Shown one piece after another: positions 25,846-34,529 of a DNA stretch of 64,000 bases. Where the stretch lies: assembly GCF_000568255.1 (NCBI RefSeq), contig NZ_KK037166.1, positions 10,422,927 to 10,486,926 on the forward strand, given 5' to 3'. The translations under genes and the position numbers were made by a program. Numbering within the stretch: position 1 is the first letter of the stretch; each line of letters begins with the position of its first letter. A model generated the notes under the pieces. The model was not told where the DNA came from. It ran no database searches and worked only from the letters and a program-made list of their open reading frames with translations. The stretch is from Kutzneria sp. 744. GTDB lineage: Bacteria > Actinomycetota > Actinomycetes > Mycobacteriales > Pseudonocardiaceae.

Positions 25846-26736
25846 ATGATGGTCAAACGTCGTTCCGTCACGCTCGCCGCAAGTGCAATACTAGTTCTGG
25901 CCTCAGTGTCAACAGGCCCGCCGGCGGCAGCGAGCGTGCGCGGTTCACATTTATCGAGCGCAATCGACGTGGACATGAACGCGCCGAATTTCGGAACGGT
26001 GCCCGACACGAGACCCGTCGAGATCGAACAGCCACGGCCCACAGACCTGAATCATGCGACGTGGGGGCTGGAGCCAAATTCCGGCGCAGGTCAGGACGGA
26101 ATGATCTCACTTCACACCGTGTACCCGAACCTGGGGATCGGCACAGAACATGGCGAATTTCTGTACGCGCCGACAATGAAGCCCGCAAATTCTTGCATCG
26201 AGATGACAACCGTGTACGGTCAGCCGGCGGGCGCCTCGCTGTGGGCTTGGGACTGGTGCCGGTCAACTCCCGGGCCGGCCAGGACGGCAGTGGTGGCCGA
26301 CTCGTCGTTCCTTCCGGTCTACACCAAACCGGCGCCGACCGGGAACGGTCGTGCTTACCTGGTGCGAATCCAGCGCACCAATCCCGCCGCGAACACGTGG
26401 ACGGCATCGCTTTTCAACTACAAGACGGCCGTGTGGAACCTTTTCTACACCAGCTCCGGCACGCCCGATCCCAACGGAAGCCCCGATCTGGGTTGGGACA
26501 TGTTCGAAGCCTACTCGACCGTCGACCCGCAGACCGGCGACGGCTATTATTGCGCGTCGCTCGCGAACACGCGGTTCGACAGCACCAACATCAGACTGCT
26601 GGACGGCACCAGTAACAGTGCCGCGACAGCATCGAACTCGTCGTACCTGTCGACAGGAGGTCCTTTCTTCTGTCCGAGGTTGAGTTTCACCGTGGCCGAT
26701 TCCTATAATTCTTGGACGGTGTACGGAGGGGCTTGA
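25846..26736 (+). CDS. secreted protein of unknown function with a TTA codon
   Basis: This 296-residue exported protein has a signal peptide ending near PPAAAS. A beta-rich mature domain has three cysteines, repeated Trp/Tyr positions and an FCPRLSFTVADSYNSW ending that recalls carbohydrate-binding or lectin-like modules; the assignment is only structural. I start at ATG 25846 because GAGG at 25835-25838 sits seven bases upstream, whereas ATG 25840 is too close. A leucine TTA codon occurs in frame at 25951, and codon use at the 5' end is more A/T-rich than its neighbours. Both suggest developmental (bldA-type) control or recent acquisition. Confidence 0.68.
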   Translation: MMVKRRSVTLAASAILVLASVSTGPPAAASVRGSHLSSAIDVDMNAPNFGTVPDTRPVEIEQPRPTDLNHATWGLEPNSGAGQDGMISLHTVYPNLGIGTEHGEFLYAPTMKPANSCIEMTTVYGQPAGASLWAWDWCRSTPGPARTAVVADSSFLPVYTKPAPTGNGRAYLVRIQRTNPAANTWTASLFNYKTAVWNLFYTSSGTPDPNGSPDLGWDMFEAYSTVDPQTGDGYYCASLANTRFDSTNIRLLDGTSNSAATASNSSYLSTGGPFFCPRLSFTVADSYNSWTVYGGA

Positions 26737-26911
26737 TTGCTGAGGGTGCCGATCGGCGGGGCGGTCGCCAAGGTGAGCGGCACGGCGCAGGCCGCCGGCT
26801 TCGCGCCGGGCATGGCGACCGGCGTCGGCGGGTACGGCACCGCCGCCGCCGACTCTTGACGACCGCTCCGACGGCCACGGCAGGAATGCGCGAAACTGCT
26901 CGATCCGGCCC

Positions 26912-26940
26912 TTGAACGCTCATTATCGAGCGTCTAGGGT
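26912..26940 (+). promoter_or_regulatory. leaderless promoter with palindromic operator for the sugar operon
   Basis: A TTGAAC -35 (26912-26917) and a TAGGGT -10 (26935-26940) are 17 bases apart. Between them is a perfect inverted repeat ACGCTC-ATTATC-GAGCGT (26916-26933). The ATG of the dehydrogenase gene follows seven bases after the -10, so the transcript is leaderless. A dyad inside the spacer fits repression by a LacI-, GntR- or ROK-type sugar regulator; none is encoded in the operon itself. Confidence 0.65.
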
Positions 26941-26947
26941 CGTGGTC

Positions 26948-28138
26948 ATGCTGCGGATCGGGGTCGTCGGCGTGGGGCAGCGGGCGCGCATGGCCACCCT
27001 GGCGAACCAGATCGGCGTGGCCGAGGTCGTGGCCTGTGCGGACATCGACCCGCGAGGACGGTCGGACGCGCGCGAGCTGTTCGGGCCCGACGTCGAGGTG
27101 CGGGAGCGGTACGAGGACCTGGCCACGGACGGGCTGGACGCGGTGTTCGTGTTGACACCGGACCACCTGCATGCCCGGCCGGCGCTGCACTTCCTTGACG
27201 CCGGAGTCGCGGTGTTCGTGGACAAGCCGTTGGCCATCAGCCTGGCGGACTGCGACGAGGTGTTGGCGACGGCGGCCCACACCGGCAGCCGGCTGTACGT
27301 GGGGCACAACCTGCGGCATCTGCCGATGCTGCGCCGGATGCGGGAGCTGATCGACGAGGGGGCGATCGGCCGGGTGCAGTCGGTGTGGTGCCGGCACTTC
27401 GTCGGGCACGGCGGCGACTTCTACTTCAAGGACTGGCATGCCGAGCGGGCCAAGACCACCGGGTTGCTGCTGCAGAAGGGCGCGCACGACATCGACGTGA
27501 TCCACTGGTTGGCCGGCGGCTACTCACGTGACGTCGTCGCGATGGGCGGGCTGCGGGTGTACGGGGACAATCCGCACCGGCGGACGGACGACCCGGCCGG
27601 CCGGCGGATGGGGGACTGGTACGACCCTGCGGTCTGGCCGCCGTCGCGGCTGCGGGACCTGCACCCCGTCATCGACGTCGAGGATCTGAGCATGATGCTG
27701 GCCCGGCTGGACAACGGAGTCCTCACGAGCTACCAGCAGTGCCACTTCACGCCCGACTACTGGCGCAACTACACGGTGATCGGCGACGAGGGCCGGCTGG
27801 AGAACTTCGGCGACGGGCTCGACGGCGACCCGGCGGTGATCAACGTCTGGAACCGGCGGCGGTCCGGCTACCGACGGGACGCCGACCTGTCGATCCCGAT
27901 CCCACAACAGGATCTGCACGGCGGCGCCGACCGGGCACTGGTCACGGAGTTCCTTCGGTTCGCCGCCGCCGGCGGGCCGACCGAGACCTCGCCGATCGCG
28001 GCCCGGGAGGCGGTCGCCGCGGCCGTCGCCGCGACGATGTCGCTGCGTTCGGGTGGGACGCCGACGGCGGTGCCGGGACTCGATCCTGTGCTCGTCCGCC
28101 ACTTCGAGGGGCGTCAGGGCACGGAGGAAACGTCATGA
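26948..28138 (+). CDS. Gfo/Idh/MocA-family oxidoreductase
   Basis: This 396-residue NAD(P)-dependent sugar dehydrogenase has an N-terminal Rossmann fold GVVGVGQRARMA at 5-16. The conserved FVDKPLAIS near residue 95 carries the family Lys. The substrate domain has GAHDIDVIHW near residue 180 with the catalytic Asp/His pair. Members oxidise or epimerise sugars, inositols and amino sugars. The start ATG 26948 lies right behind a strong promoter. It is the first gene of the catabolic operon and could process the sugar released by the downstream glycosidases. Confidence 0.88.
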   Translation: MLRIGVVGVGQRARMATLANQIGVAEVVACADIDPRGRSDARELFGPDVEVRERYEDLATDGLDAVFVLTPDHLHARPALHFLDAGVAVFVDKPLAISLADCDEVLATAAHTGSRLYVGHNLRHLPMLRRMRELIDEGAIGRVQSVWCRHFVGHGGDFYFKDWHAERAKTTGLLLQKGAHDIDVIHWLAGGYSRDVVAMGGLRVYGDNPHRRTDDPAGRRMGDWYDPAVWPPSRLRDLHPVIDVEDLSMMLARLDNGVLTSYQQCHFTPDYWRNYTVIGDEGRLENFGDGLDGDPAVINVWNRRRSGYRRDADLSIPIPQQDLHGGADRALVTEFLRFAAAGGPTETSPIAAREAVAAAVAATMSLRSGGTPTAVPGLDPVLVRHFEGRQGTEETS

Positions 28139-28330
28139 CCGGACGATTCTCGTTGCGACGCTTGACAGACACGCGGCCAGGCCCTTTACTCGGGTGCACC
28201 CCGACGGGCCGCGGCCCTCGGTGGCAGATGGCACGCCCAGCCGGTATGCATTGTGCGAGCCCGGACTGAGTCGCCAGGACGCTTCGGCGTCCGAGGCGGG
28301 GACGTGTCCGCCAGCAGTCGGAGTTCGACG

Positions 28331-29134
28331 ATGGCCCTGACTTCCCTGCGAGTTCTGCCGTCCCTCGGCGCGATCGTGACGTTGGCCGGCGGCCTGCTGT
28401 TGCCGTCCACTTCGGACGCACACGCGGTGACCGCGCCGCCCGTGCACGCCGGCTTCGACTACCAGATCGGCAGCCCCTACTCGCCGCCGTCCGGGGTGCG
28501 CGTGGTCAGCCGCGATCACGACGCCGTCCCGGCGGCCGGCCTCTACAACGTCTGCTATGTCAACGCTTTCCAGGCGCAGACCGGCGCCGAGGGGAGCTGG
28601 GACGCCGATCTGCTGCTGCGGGATGCCAACGGCAACGTGGTCAAGGATCCCGACTGGAACGAGGCGTTGCTCGACCTGCGCACCGCGGACAAGCGCGGTC
28701 GGGTCGCCGCGAAGGTCGACACCTGGATCGACCAGTGCGCCGGTAAGGGCTTCAACGGCGTCGAGCCGGACAACTACGACAGCTACACCCGGTCGAAGAA
28801 CCTGCTGACCGCCGACCAGGCGCAGTCCTACATCCGACTGCTCTCGGCCCACGCGCACAGCCGCGGGCTCGCGATCGCGCAGAAGAACACCGCCGAGCTG
28901 GCCGGCAACGCCAAGGCCAACGGCCTGGACTTCGCCGTCGCCGAGGAATGCGCCGAATACGACGAGTGCGGCGACTATGCGTCGGCTTTCGCCAACCACG
29001 TCGAGGTCATCGAGTACACCGACAGCGGCCTGAGCAAGGCGTGCTCGAAGTGGGGGAGCACGCTGAGCGTCGTAGAGCGCGATGTCGACGTGACGGCGCC
29101 CGGCAGCGGCAGCTACGTCCGCCGCACCTGCTGA
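28331..29134 (+). CDS. secreted endo-alpha-1,4-polygalactosaminidase-like glycosidase (GH114)
   Basis: This 267-residue exported enzyme has a signal peptide ending near SDAHAV. A compact TIM-barrel of the GH114/spherulin-4 group shows AGLYNVCYVNAFQAQ near residue 75, GFNGVEPDNYDSY near residue 145 and VAEECAEYDECGDY near residue 208. In the family, acidic residues at these strand ends act on alpha-1,4-linked galactosamine polymers. The start ATG 28331 has CGGAG eight bases upstream. It sits between the dehydrogenase gene and a sugar ABC importer. The context suggests it cuts an extracellular polymer whose pieces are then imported. Confidence 0.82.
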   Translation: MALTSLRVLPSLGAIVTLAGGLLLPSTSDAHAVTAPPVHAGFDYQIGSPYSPPSGVRVVSRDHDAVPAAGLYNVCYVNAFQAQTGAEGSWDADLLLRDANGNVVKDPDWNEALLDLRTADKRGRVAAKVDTWIDQCAGKGFNGVEPDNYDSYTRSKNLLTADQAQSYIRLLSAHAHSRGLAIAQKNTAELAGNAKANGLDFAVAEECAEYDECGDYASAFANHVEVIEYTDSGLSKACSKWGSTLSVVERDVDVTAPGSGSYVRRTC

Positions 29135-29186
29135 GCCGCAAGGGAATCGACATGGGCGCGCACTTGTCCCGCTTTGTACTGGGTCC

Positions 29187-30428
29187 ATGCCGAAAACACA
29201 TAGATGCGCGGGCACGGGCGACGGCGTCGGGCCGGACGGCCGGGTGACTATCGAGCTGTGGCACGGTCAGAACGACAACGGCCGCAAGGTGATCGAGGCG
29301 CTGATCGGCGACTTCCAGCGCAGCCACCCGGACATCGTGGTGGACACCAGCGGCGGCGCACTCGCCGATGGCCTGCTGGAGAAGGTGATGACGGCGCTGG
29401 CCTCGGGCTCGCATCCCGACATCGCCTACATCTTCGGCGCCGACCTGCCGAGCGTGGCGCGCAGCCCACAGGTGGTGGACATGACCGACGAGGTGCACTC
29501 CTGGTCGGTGCCGTGGACCGACTACTGGCAGCCGGCGCGGGACGCCGTCACGGTCAACGGACGTGTGCGCGCGGTGCCGGCGGTCGTGGACACGCTTGCC
29601 GTGGTGTGCAACAAGTCCCTGTTCGACCAGGCCGGTCTCGAGCTGCCCGAGCCGGGCTGGACCTGGTCGAGCTTCCTGGCCACGGCCAAGAAGCTGACCG
29701 ACCCGGCCGCCGGTGTTTTCGGCACCGGCTGGCCGGGCGCCGGCGACGAGGACACCGTCTGGCGGTTGTGGCCGCTGGTGTGGAACCTCGGCGGCGAGAT
29801 CATCGACTCGGACGGCACCGGCATCGGCTTCCGGCAGGTGGGGGCGCGGGCACTGGGGGTGGTGCGTCAACTGGCCTCGGACCGGAGCGTCTACATCGAC
29901 CCCAAGACCGGCAGCGAGCAGATGTACCAGGTGTTCGACGCGGGACGGATGGGCATGCTCCTCACCGGACCGTGGCAGCTGCCGGACATTCGAGAGTCCG
30001 GTGTGGACTATCACGTGGTGCCCATGCCGACGTTCGACGGCCGGCCGGTGACCATCTCCGGGCCCGACGCCTGGACGTTGTTCGACAACGGCCCGGCCCG
30101 GGTGCGGGCCGCCCGCACGTTCGTGCGCTGGCTGACGCGGCCGGCCCAGGACGTGCGGTGGGACGTCGGCGCCGGTAGCCTGCCGCTGAGCAAGGACGCG
30201 GAGAACCTCAAGGAGTGGCAGGACAATTCCGCGCAAAGCGAGGGTTTGTCGGTGTTTGTCGACGCCCTGGCTTCGGCCCGGGTCCGGCCGGCCCATCCCG
30301 CGTATCCGCAGGTCTCCCAGGCTGTCGGCACGGCGATCGTGTCCATGTTGCTCGGCCGGAGCGCGCCGGCGCAGGCGATGGCGGCCTGTGCCGACGAGGC
30401 CGACGCGGCGCTGATCATTCCCCGATGA
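29187..30428 (+). CDS. ABC sugar transporter substrate-binding protein, signal peptide not evident
   Basis: This 413-residue extracellular solute-binding protein is of the CUT1/MalE-like group. It has VTIELWHGQNDNG near residue 20, TLAVVCNKSLFDQAG near residue 135, GWTWSSFLATAKKLTDP near residue 157 and MGMLLTGPWQLPDI near residue 255. Such proteins should be lipoproteins, yet the frame from ATG 29187 starts MPKTHRCAGTGDG with no hydrophobic stretch. Cys7 followed by AGTGD looks like the residue after a lipobox. No better start is visible in this frame, so either the signal part has been lost or the sequence has an error or frameshift near 29190. Two permease genes follow 13 bases later. Confidence 0.85.
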   Translation: MPKTHRCAGTGDGVGPDGRVTIELWHGQNDNGRKVIEALIGDFQRSHPDIVVDTSGGALADGLLEKVMTALASGSHPDIAYIFGADLPSVARSPQVVDMTDEVHSWSVPWTDYWQPARDAVTVNGRVRAVPAVVDTLAVVCNKSLFDQAGLELPEPGWTWSSFLATAKKLTDPAAGVFGTGWPGAGDEDTVWRLWPLVWNLGGEIIDSDGTGIGFRQVGARALGVVRQLASDRSVYIDPKTGSEQMYQVFDAGRMGMLLTGPWQLPDIRESGVDYHVVPMPTFDGRPVTISGPDAWTLFDNGPARVRAARTFVRWLTRPAQDVRWDVGAGSLPLSKDAENLKEWQDNSAQSEGLSVFVDALASARVRPAHPAYPQVSQAVGTAIVSMLLGRSAPAQAMAACADEADAALIIPR

Positions 30429-30440
30429 GGAGGTGAGGTC

Positions 30441-31358
30441 ATGCCCCGGCGCCTGCCGACCCCGATCACGCTTGCGGCCCGGCGCAGGCACGGTGAGACC
30501 GCGACCGCGTGGACCTATCTGTCCCCGTCGGTGGTGGTGATCATCGGGCTGAGCGTCGTGCCGGTGGTCTGGTCGCTGCTGTTGTCGTTTCAGGCCAACG
30601 ATCTCGTGACACCGAGCCGCTTCGTCGGCCTGGACAACTACGCCGCCCTGGCCAAGGACCCGCACTTCGCCCAGTCGGTCGGCAACACGCTGCTCTACAC
30701 GGTCTGCTACGTGCCGCTGAGCATCGTGCTCGGGCTGGCGCTGGCGCTGGCCCTGAACCGGCGGATCCGGTTCGTCGGCCTGTACCGGACGATGTTCGTG
30801 GTGCCGTTCGTCATCTCCGCGACCGCACAGGGTGTGCTGTTCTCCTTCGTGCTCGATCCCCAGTTCGGCGTGGCCAACTCGGTCCTGCACCACCTCGGCG
30901 TCTCGCCGCAGGGTTTCCTCACCGATCCGGCGCAGGCGCTGCTGGTGCTGGTGGCCATCACATTGTGGAGCGGAACCGGGTTCTGTGTGGTGATCTTCCT
31001 GGCCGCGTTGCAGGACGTGCCGGCAACACTGATCGAGGCCGGTCGGCTGGACGGGGCCGGCCGGTGGCAGCTGCTGCGGCACATCACGCTGCCGGCGATC
31101 GCGCCGGTGACGGTCTTCCTGGTGCTGTGGCAGACCATCAACTCGTTGCAGGTGTTCGACCTGGTCTACGTGACGACCAGGGGCGGCCCGCTCGGCTCGA
31201 CGACCGTGATCGTCTACTTCATCTGGGAGCAGGCGTTCAGGAACTTCACCGCCGGTTACGGCGCCGCGGCGGCCTACGTGCTCGCGATCGTGTTGCTGGC
31301 CGTGGCCGTCGTCCTGCGCCTGGCCCGGCACCGCAACGTCCAAGGAGCTCCGCGATGA
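30441..31358 (+). CDS. ABC sugar transporter permease (MalF/UgpA-like)
   Basis: This 305-residue inner-membrane protein has six helices. The cytoplasmic EAA loop (EAGRLDGAGRWQLLRHITLP, near residues 196-215) docks the ATPase. The start has a strong GGAGGTGAGG site. It pairs with the next permease, which overlaps it by four bases (ATGA). No ATP-binding gene occurs in the operon, as usual for actinobacterial CUT1 importers that share the MsiK ATPase. Confidence 0.92.
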   Translation: MPRRLPTPITLAARRRHGETATAWTYLSPSVVVIIGLSVVPVVWSLLLSFQANDLVTPSRFVGLDNYAALAKDPHFAQSVGNTLLYTVCYVPLSIVLGLALALALNRRIRFVGLYRTMFVVPFVISATAQGVLFSFVLDPQFGVANSVLHHLGVSPQGFLTDPAQALLVLVAITLWSGTGFCVVIFLAALQDVPATLIEAGRLDGAGRWQLLRHITLPAIAPVTVFLVLWQTINSLQVFDLVYVTTRGGPLGSTTVIVYFIWEQAFRNFTAGYGAAAAYVLAIVLLAVAVVLRLARHRNVQGAPR

Positions 31359-32221
31359 CCGCCACGATCGCCGTGACAACGGTCGACGCCAAGGCGAAAC
31401 GCCCGTGGCGGCTGCCGTTCAGCCCGTGGCACCTGCTGCTGGCGCCGCTGGCGTTGCTGTTCGTGATCCCGTTGCTGTGGCTGGTGCTCAGCTCGGTCAT
31501 GAGCGACGCGGAGATCAACCGGTTCCCGCCCGCGCTGTGGCCGTCGGCCATCGACCTCGGCGGCTTCCGTTACGTGCTGGCCAATGCCCTGTTCCCGACC
31601 TGGTTCATGAACTCGCTGATCGTGTCCGCGGTGACCGTGCTGGCCAACCTGCTGTTCGGCGCGCTCGGCGGCTACGCGTTCGCCCGGATGCGGTTCGCCG
31701 GCTCGCGGGCGCTGCTGGCGGCGATGGTGGCGACCATGGCGATCCCCTTCCAGCTCACCATGATCCCGACCTTCCTGGTGATGAAGTGGCTGGGCCTGAT
31801 CGACTCGCTCGGCGCGTTGATCGTGCCGTCGCTGGTCACGCCGCTGTCGGTGTTCCTGCTGCGACAGTTCTTCCTGTCGCTGCCGCGCGAGCTGGAGGAG
31901 GCGGCCTGGATCGACGGCTGCTCCCGGCTGCGGGTGCTGTTCCAGATCATGCTGCCGCTGTCCCGGCCGGCGCTGAGCACCGTGGCCGTGCTGACGTTCC
32001 TGAGCACGTGGAACGATCTGACCTGGCCGCTGATCGCGATCAACCACGACAACCGCTACACGCTCCAGCTCGGCCTGACCACGTTCCAGGGCCTGCACCA
32101 CACCCAGTGGTCCGCGGTGATGGCCGGGAACCTGATCACCGTGCTGCCGGTGCTGCTGGCGTTCCTCGGCGCCCAGCGGGCGTTCATCCGGTCCATCGCC
32201 TCCAGCGGCCTCAAGGGGTGA
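31355..32221 (+). CDS. ABC sugar transporter permease (MalG/UgpE-like)
   Basis: This 288-residue membrane protein has six helices and an EAA loop ELEEAAWIDGCSRLRVLFQI near residues 182-201. The C-terminal part carries WNDLTWPLIAI and TVLPVLLAFLGAQRAFIRSI, as in MalG-type subunits. Its ATG overlaps the stop of the partner permease, which indicates coupled translation. Together they form the channel for the sugar bound by the upstream solute-binding protein. Confidence 0.92.
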   Translation: MTATIAVTTVDAKAKRPWRLPFSPWHLLLAPLALLFVIPLLWLVLSSVMSDAEINRFPPALWPSAIDLGGFRYVLANALFPTWFMNSLIVSAVTVLANLLFGALGGYAFARMRFAGSRALLAAMVATMAIPFQLTMIPTFLVMKWLGLIDSLGALIVPSLVTPLSVFLLRQFFLSLPRELEEAAWIDGCSRLRVLFQIMLPLSRPALSTVAVLTFLSTWNDLTWPLIAINHDNRYTLQLGLTTFQGLHHTQWSAVMAGNLITVLPVLLAFLGAQRAFIRSIASSGLKG

Positions 32222-32224
32222 GCC

Positions 32225-33157
32225 ATGCCCCACGATTTCGACCTGCTGGTCGTCGGCGACGCCAACCCGGACGTCGTGCTCGGCCCGGTGCCCGATCCGA
32301 TCGAGTTCGGCCAGCGCGAGGTTCTCGTGCCGACCGGCGCGATCGTGCTCGGTGGGTCCGGCGCCATCACGGCGCGGGGCGCGGCCCGACTCGGGTTGCG
32401 CGTGGCGTTCGCCGGACGGGTCGGCCGCGACCATGCCGGCGCCATGGTCCGTGACCTCCTCACCTCCTCCGGCGTGGCCTGCTTTCTGCGGTTGGACGAC
32501 GACGCGAACACGCCCGTGACAACGGTGCTGACCCGGGGGAGCGACCGTGCGATCCTGACCGCGTCCGGCACGCTCGCCCGCACCGAGGCCGCCGACGTGC
32601 CGGCGGAGCTTCTGGCGGCCAGCCGGCATGTGCACGCGTCGTCGTACTTCCTCATGCCCAGGTTGGCGGTGCCGGAGCTGTTCCGCGAGGCGCGCCGGCA
32701 CGGTGCCACGACTTCCTTGGACACCAACGACGATCCGTCCGGGCGATGGGACATCGGCGCCGTGCTGGCGGAGACGGATGTCGTGCTGCCCAACGCAGCC
32801 GAGGCGATCAAGCTCACCGGCCGCGCCACCGTCCGCGAGGCCGCGGCGGCCCTCGCCGTGGACGGCCGGCTCGTCGCCGTGAAGAACGGCGCCGACGGGG
32901 CCTTGTCCCACGACGGAACCGACATCGTCGAGTGCCCGACCGTCACAGTGTCCACTGTGGACGCTGTTGGCGCTGGAGACAGCTTCAATGCCGGCTTCAT
33001 CACCGGTCTGCTGCACGACATGCCGCCGCGCCAACGACTCGCGCTGGCCGTCGCCTGCGGCGCACTGTCCACAAGGGCCGCCGGCGGCACTGCCGCCCAG
33101 CCCACCCTCGCCGAGGCGCTCGGCCATCTTCCAAGCTACCGAACGGACCAATCATGA
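32225..33157 (+). CDS. PfkB-family carbohydrate kinase
   Basis: This 310-residue ribokinase-fold enzyme has an N-terminal VVGDANPDVVL and the substrate-binding GGSGAITARGAARLG near residue 40. The C-terminal signature is VDAVGAGDSFNAGF near residue 246, with the catalytic base Asp in GAGD. It phosphorylates a sugar or amino sugar with ATP. It lies three bases after the second permease and overlaps the GH4 gene by four bases, so it probably acts on the imported or released monosaccharide. Confidence 0.9.
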   Translation: MPHDFDLLVVGDANPDVVLGPVPDPIEFGQREVLVPTGAIVLGGSGAITARGAARLGLRVAFAGRVGRDHAGAMVRDLLTSSGVACFLRLDDDANTPVTTVLTRGSDRAILTASGTLARTEAADVPAELLAASRHVHASSYFLMPRLAVPELFREARRHGATTSLDTNDDPSGRWDIGAVLAETDVVLPNAAEAIKLTGRATVREAAAALAVDGRLVAVKNGADGALSHDGTDIVECPTVTVSTVDAVGAGDSFNAGFITGLLHDMPPRQRLALAVACGALSTRAAGGTAAQPTLAEALGHLPSYRTDQS

Positions 33158-34470
33158 AGATCGCCTTCGTCGGCGCCGGCAGTGTGGTGTTCACCCAGGG
33201 ACTGCTCGCCGATCTGTTGGCCTTCCCCGAGTTCGCCGACGTGCACATCGCGCTGCACGACATCGATCAGGACCGGCTGGCCACCGCGCTCGCCGCGGCG
33301 CGACACATCGCGCAGGTCCGCGGGGCCAAACCGGCGATCACCGCGCACCTGGAGCGCCGGCCGGCGCTCGACGGCGCCGACTTCGTGATCAACATCGTGC
33401 AGGTCGGCATGGGCGAGGCGACCCGCACGGACTTCGAGGTGCCGGCCCGCCACGGGCTGCGTCAGACCATCGGCGACACCCTCGGCATCGGCGGGATCTT
33501 CCGCGCGCTGCGGACCTTTCCGCTGCTGCGGGGCCTCGGCGCGGACATGGCCGAGGTGTGTCCGCGGGCGTGGCTGCTCAACTACACCAACCCGATGGCC
33601 ATGAACGTGCAGTACCTGGCCGAGGCCACCGGGCTGACCAGGGTCGTCGGCCTGTGTCACTCCGTGTACTGGACCATGCGCGGCCTGGCCGACCTGGTCG
33701 GCGTGCCGTACGAGGAGATCGTCTACCGCTCGGCCGGCGTCAACCACCAGGCGTGGATCCTGCGCTTCGAGCACGAGGGTGTCGATCTCTATCCACGGCT
33801 GGCCGAACTCGCCGAGCGGGACCCCGAGCTGCGGCGCCGGGTGCGGTTCGACATGTTCCGGCGCCTGGGCTTCTACCCGACGGAGACCAGCGAGCACTCC
33901 TGCGAGTACGTGCCGTGGTATCTGCGCCATGACAGCGAGATCGAGCGGCTGCGCGTGCCGATCGGGGACTACCTGGACATCGTCGCCGCGAACGAGGCCG
34001 ACTACGAGCGGACGCGGTCCGCGCTCGCCATGGGGGAGCCGCCTGCGGTCGAAGGCACGATGGAGTACGCGCCGCAGGTCATCCACAGCATCGCCACCGG
34101 CGTGCCCAGGACCGTGTACGGCAACGTGCCCAATCACGGACTGATCCCCAACCTGCCCGCCACCGGCGCCGTCGAGGTGCCCTGCCTCGTCGACGCCACC
34201 GGCGTGCAACCCACCCGCGCCGACCCGCTGCCGCCGCAGCTCGCCGCGCTCAACCGCGCCTATCTGAGCGTGACCGACCTGGTGGTGCGCGCCGCCGTCG
34301 AGGACGAGCCCCGGCACATCCGGCACGCCGCCATGGCCGATCCGGCCACGGCCGCGACGCTGCCGGTGGAGGCGATCTGGCGGCTGTGCGACGACATGGT
34401 GATCGCCCACGCCGACCGCCTCCAGCCCGGCCTACGGGCGGTTCTGGCGTCCGAGGTTCGCCCCGGGTAG
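33154..34470 (+). CDS. GH4-family NAD-dependent alpha-galactosidase-like glycosidase
   Basis: This 438-residue cytoplasmic glycosidase belongs to the unusual GH4 redox family. An N-terminal NAD motif FVGAGSVVFTQG lies at 5-16. LLNYTNPMAMN near residue 145 contacts the sugar, CHSVYW near residue 169 provides Mn ligands (Cys and His), and GVNHQAWIL near residue 200 supplies the second His. These residues match MelA/AglA-type alpha-galactosidases rather than phospho-glycosidases, but the preference is inferred. The enzyme oxidises C3, eliminates the aglycone and re-reduces. Its ATG overlaps the kinase stop. It is the last gene of the operon. Confidence 0.9.
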   Translation: MKIAFVGAGSVVFTQGLLADLLAFPEFADVHIALHDIDQDRLATALAAARHIAQVRGAKPAITAHLERRPALDGADFVINIVQVGMGEATRTDFEVPARHGLRQTIGDTLGIGGIFRALRTFPLLRGLGADMAEVCPRAWLLNYTNPMAMNVQYLAEATGLTRVVGLCHSVYWTMRGLADLVGVPYEEIVYRSAGVNHQAWILRFEHEGVDLYPRLAELAERDPELRRRVRFDMFRRLGFYPTETSEHSCEYVPWYLRHDSEIERLRVPIGDYLDIVAANEADYERTRSALAMGEPPAVEGTMEYAPQVIHSIATGVPRTVYGNVPNHGLIPNLPATGAVEVPCLVDATGVQPTRADPLPPQLAALNRAYLSVTDLVVRAAVEDEPRHIRHAAMADPATAATLPVEAIWRLCDDMVIAHADRLQPGLRAVLASEVRPG

Positions 34471-34529
34471 TGGACACCGTGCCGGACACGGGAACACCGG
34501 CCACCGTGCCGAAACCCGATGTCCGGGCG

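Noticed and set aside
26737-26860. Rightward frame VPIGGAVAKVSGTAQAAGFA after the secreted protein
   Set aside because: It has protein-like composition but no start, ribosome site or family match; too short to call.
28135-28269. 44-residue frame starting ATGA at the end of the dehydrogenase gene
   Set aside because: The overlap looks like coupling, but the product has no features and stops well before the GH114 start; treated as untranslated.
29007-33151. Very long antisense frames under the sugar operon
   Set aside because: They are composed of Arg/Gly/His-rich shadow sequence and run against six well-defined genes.
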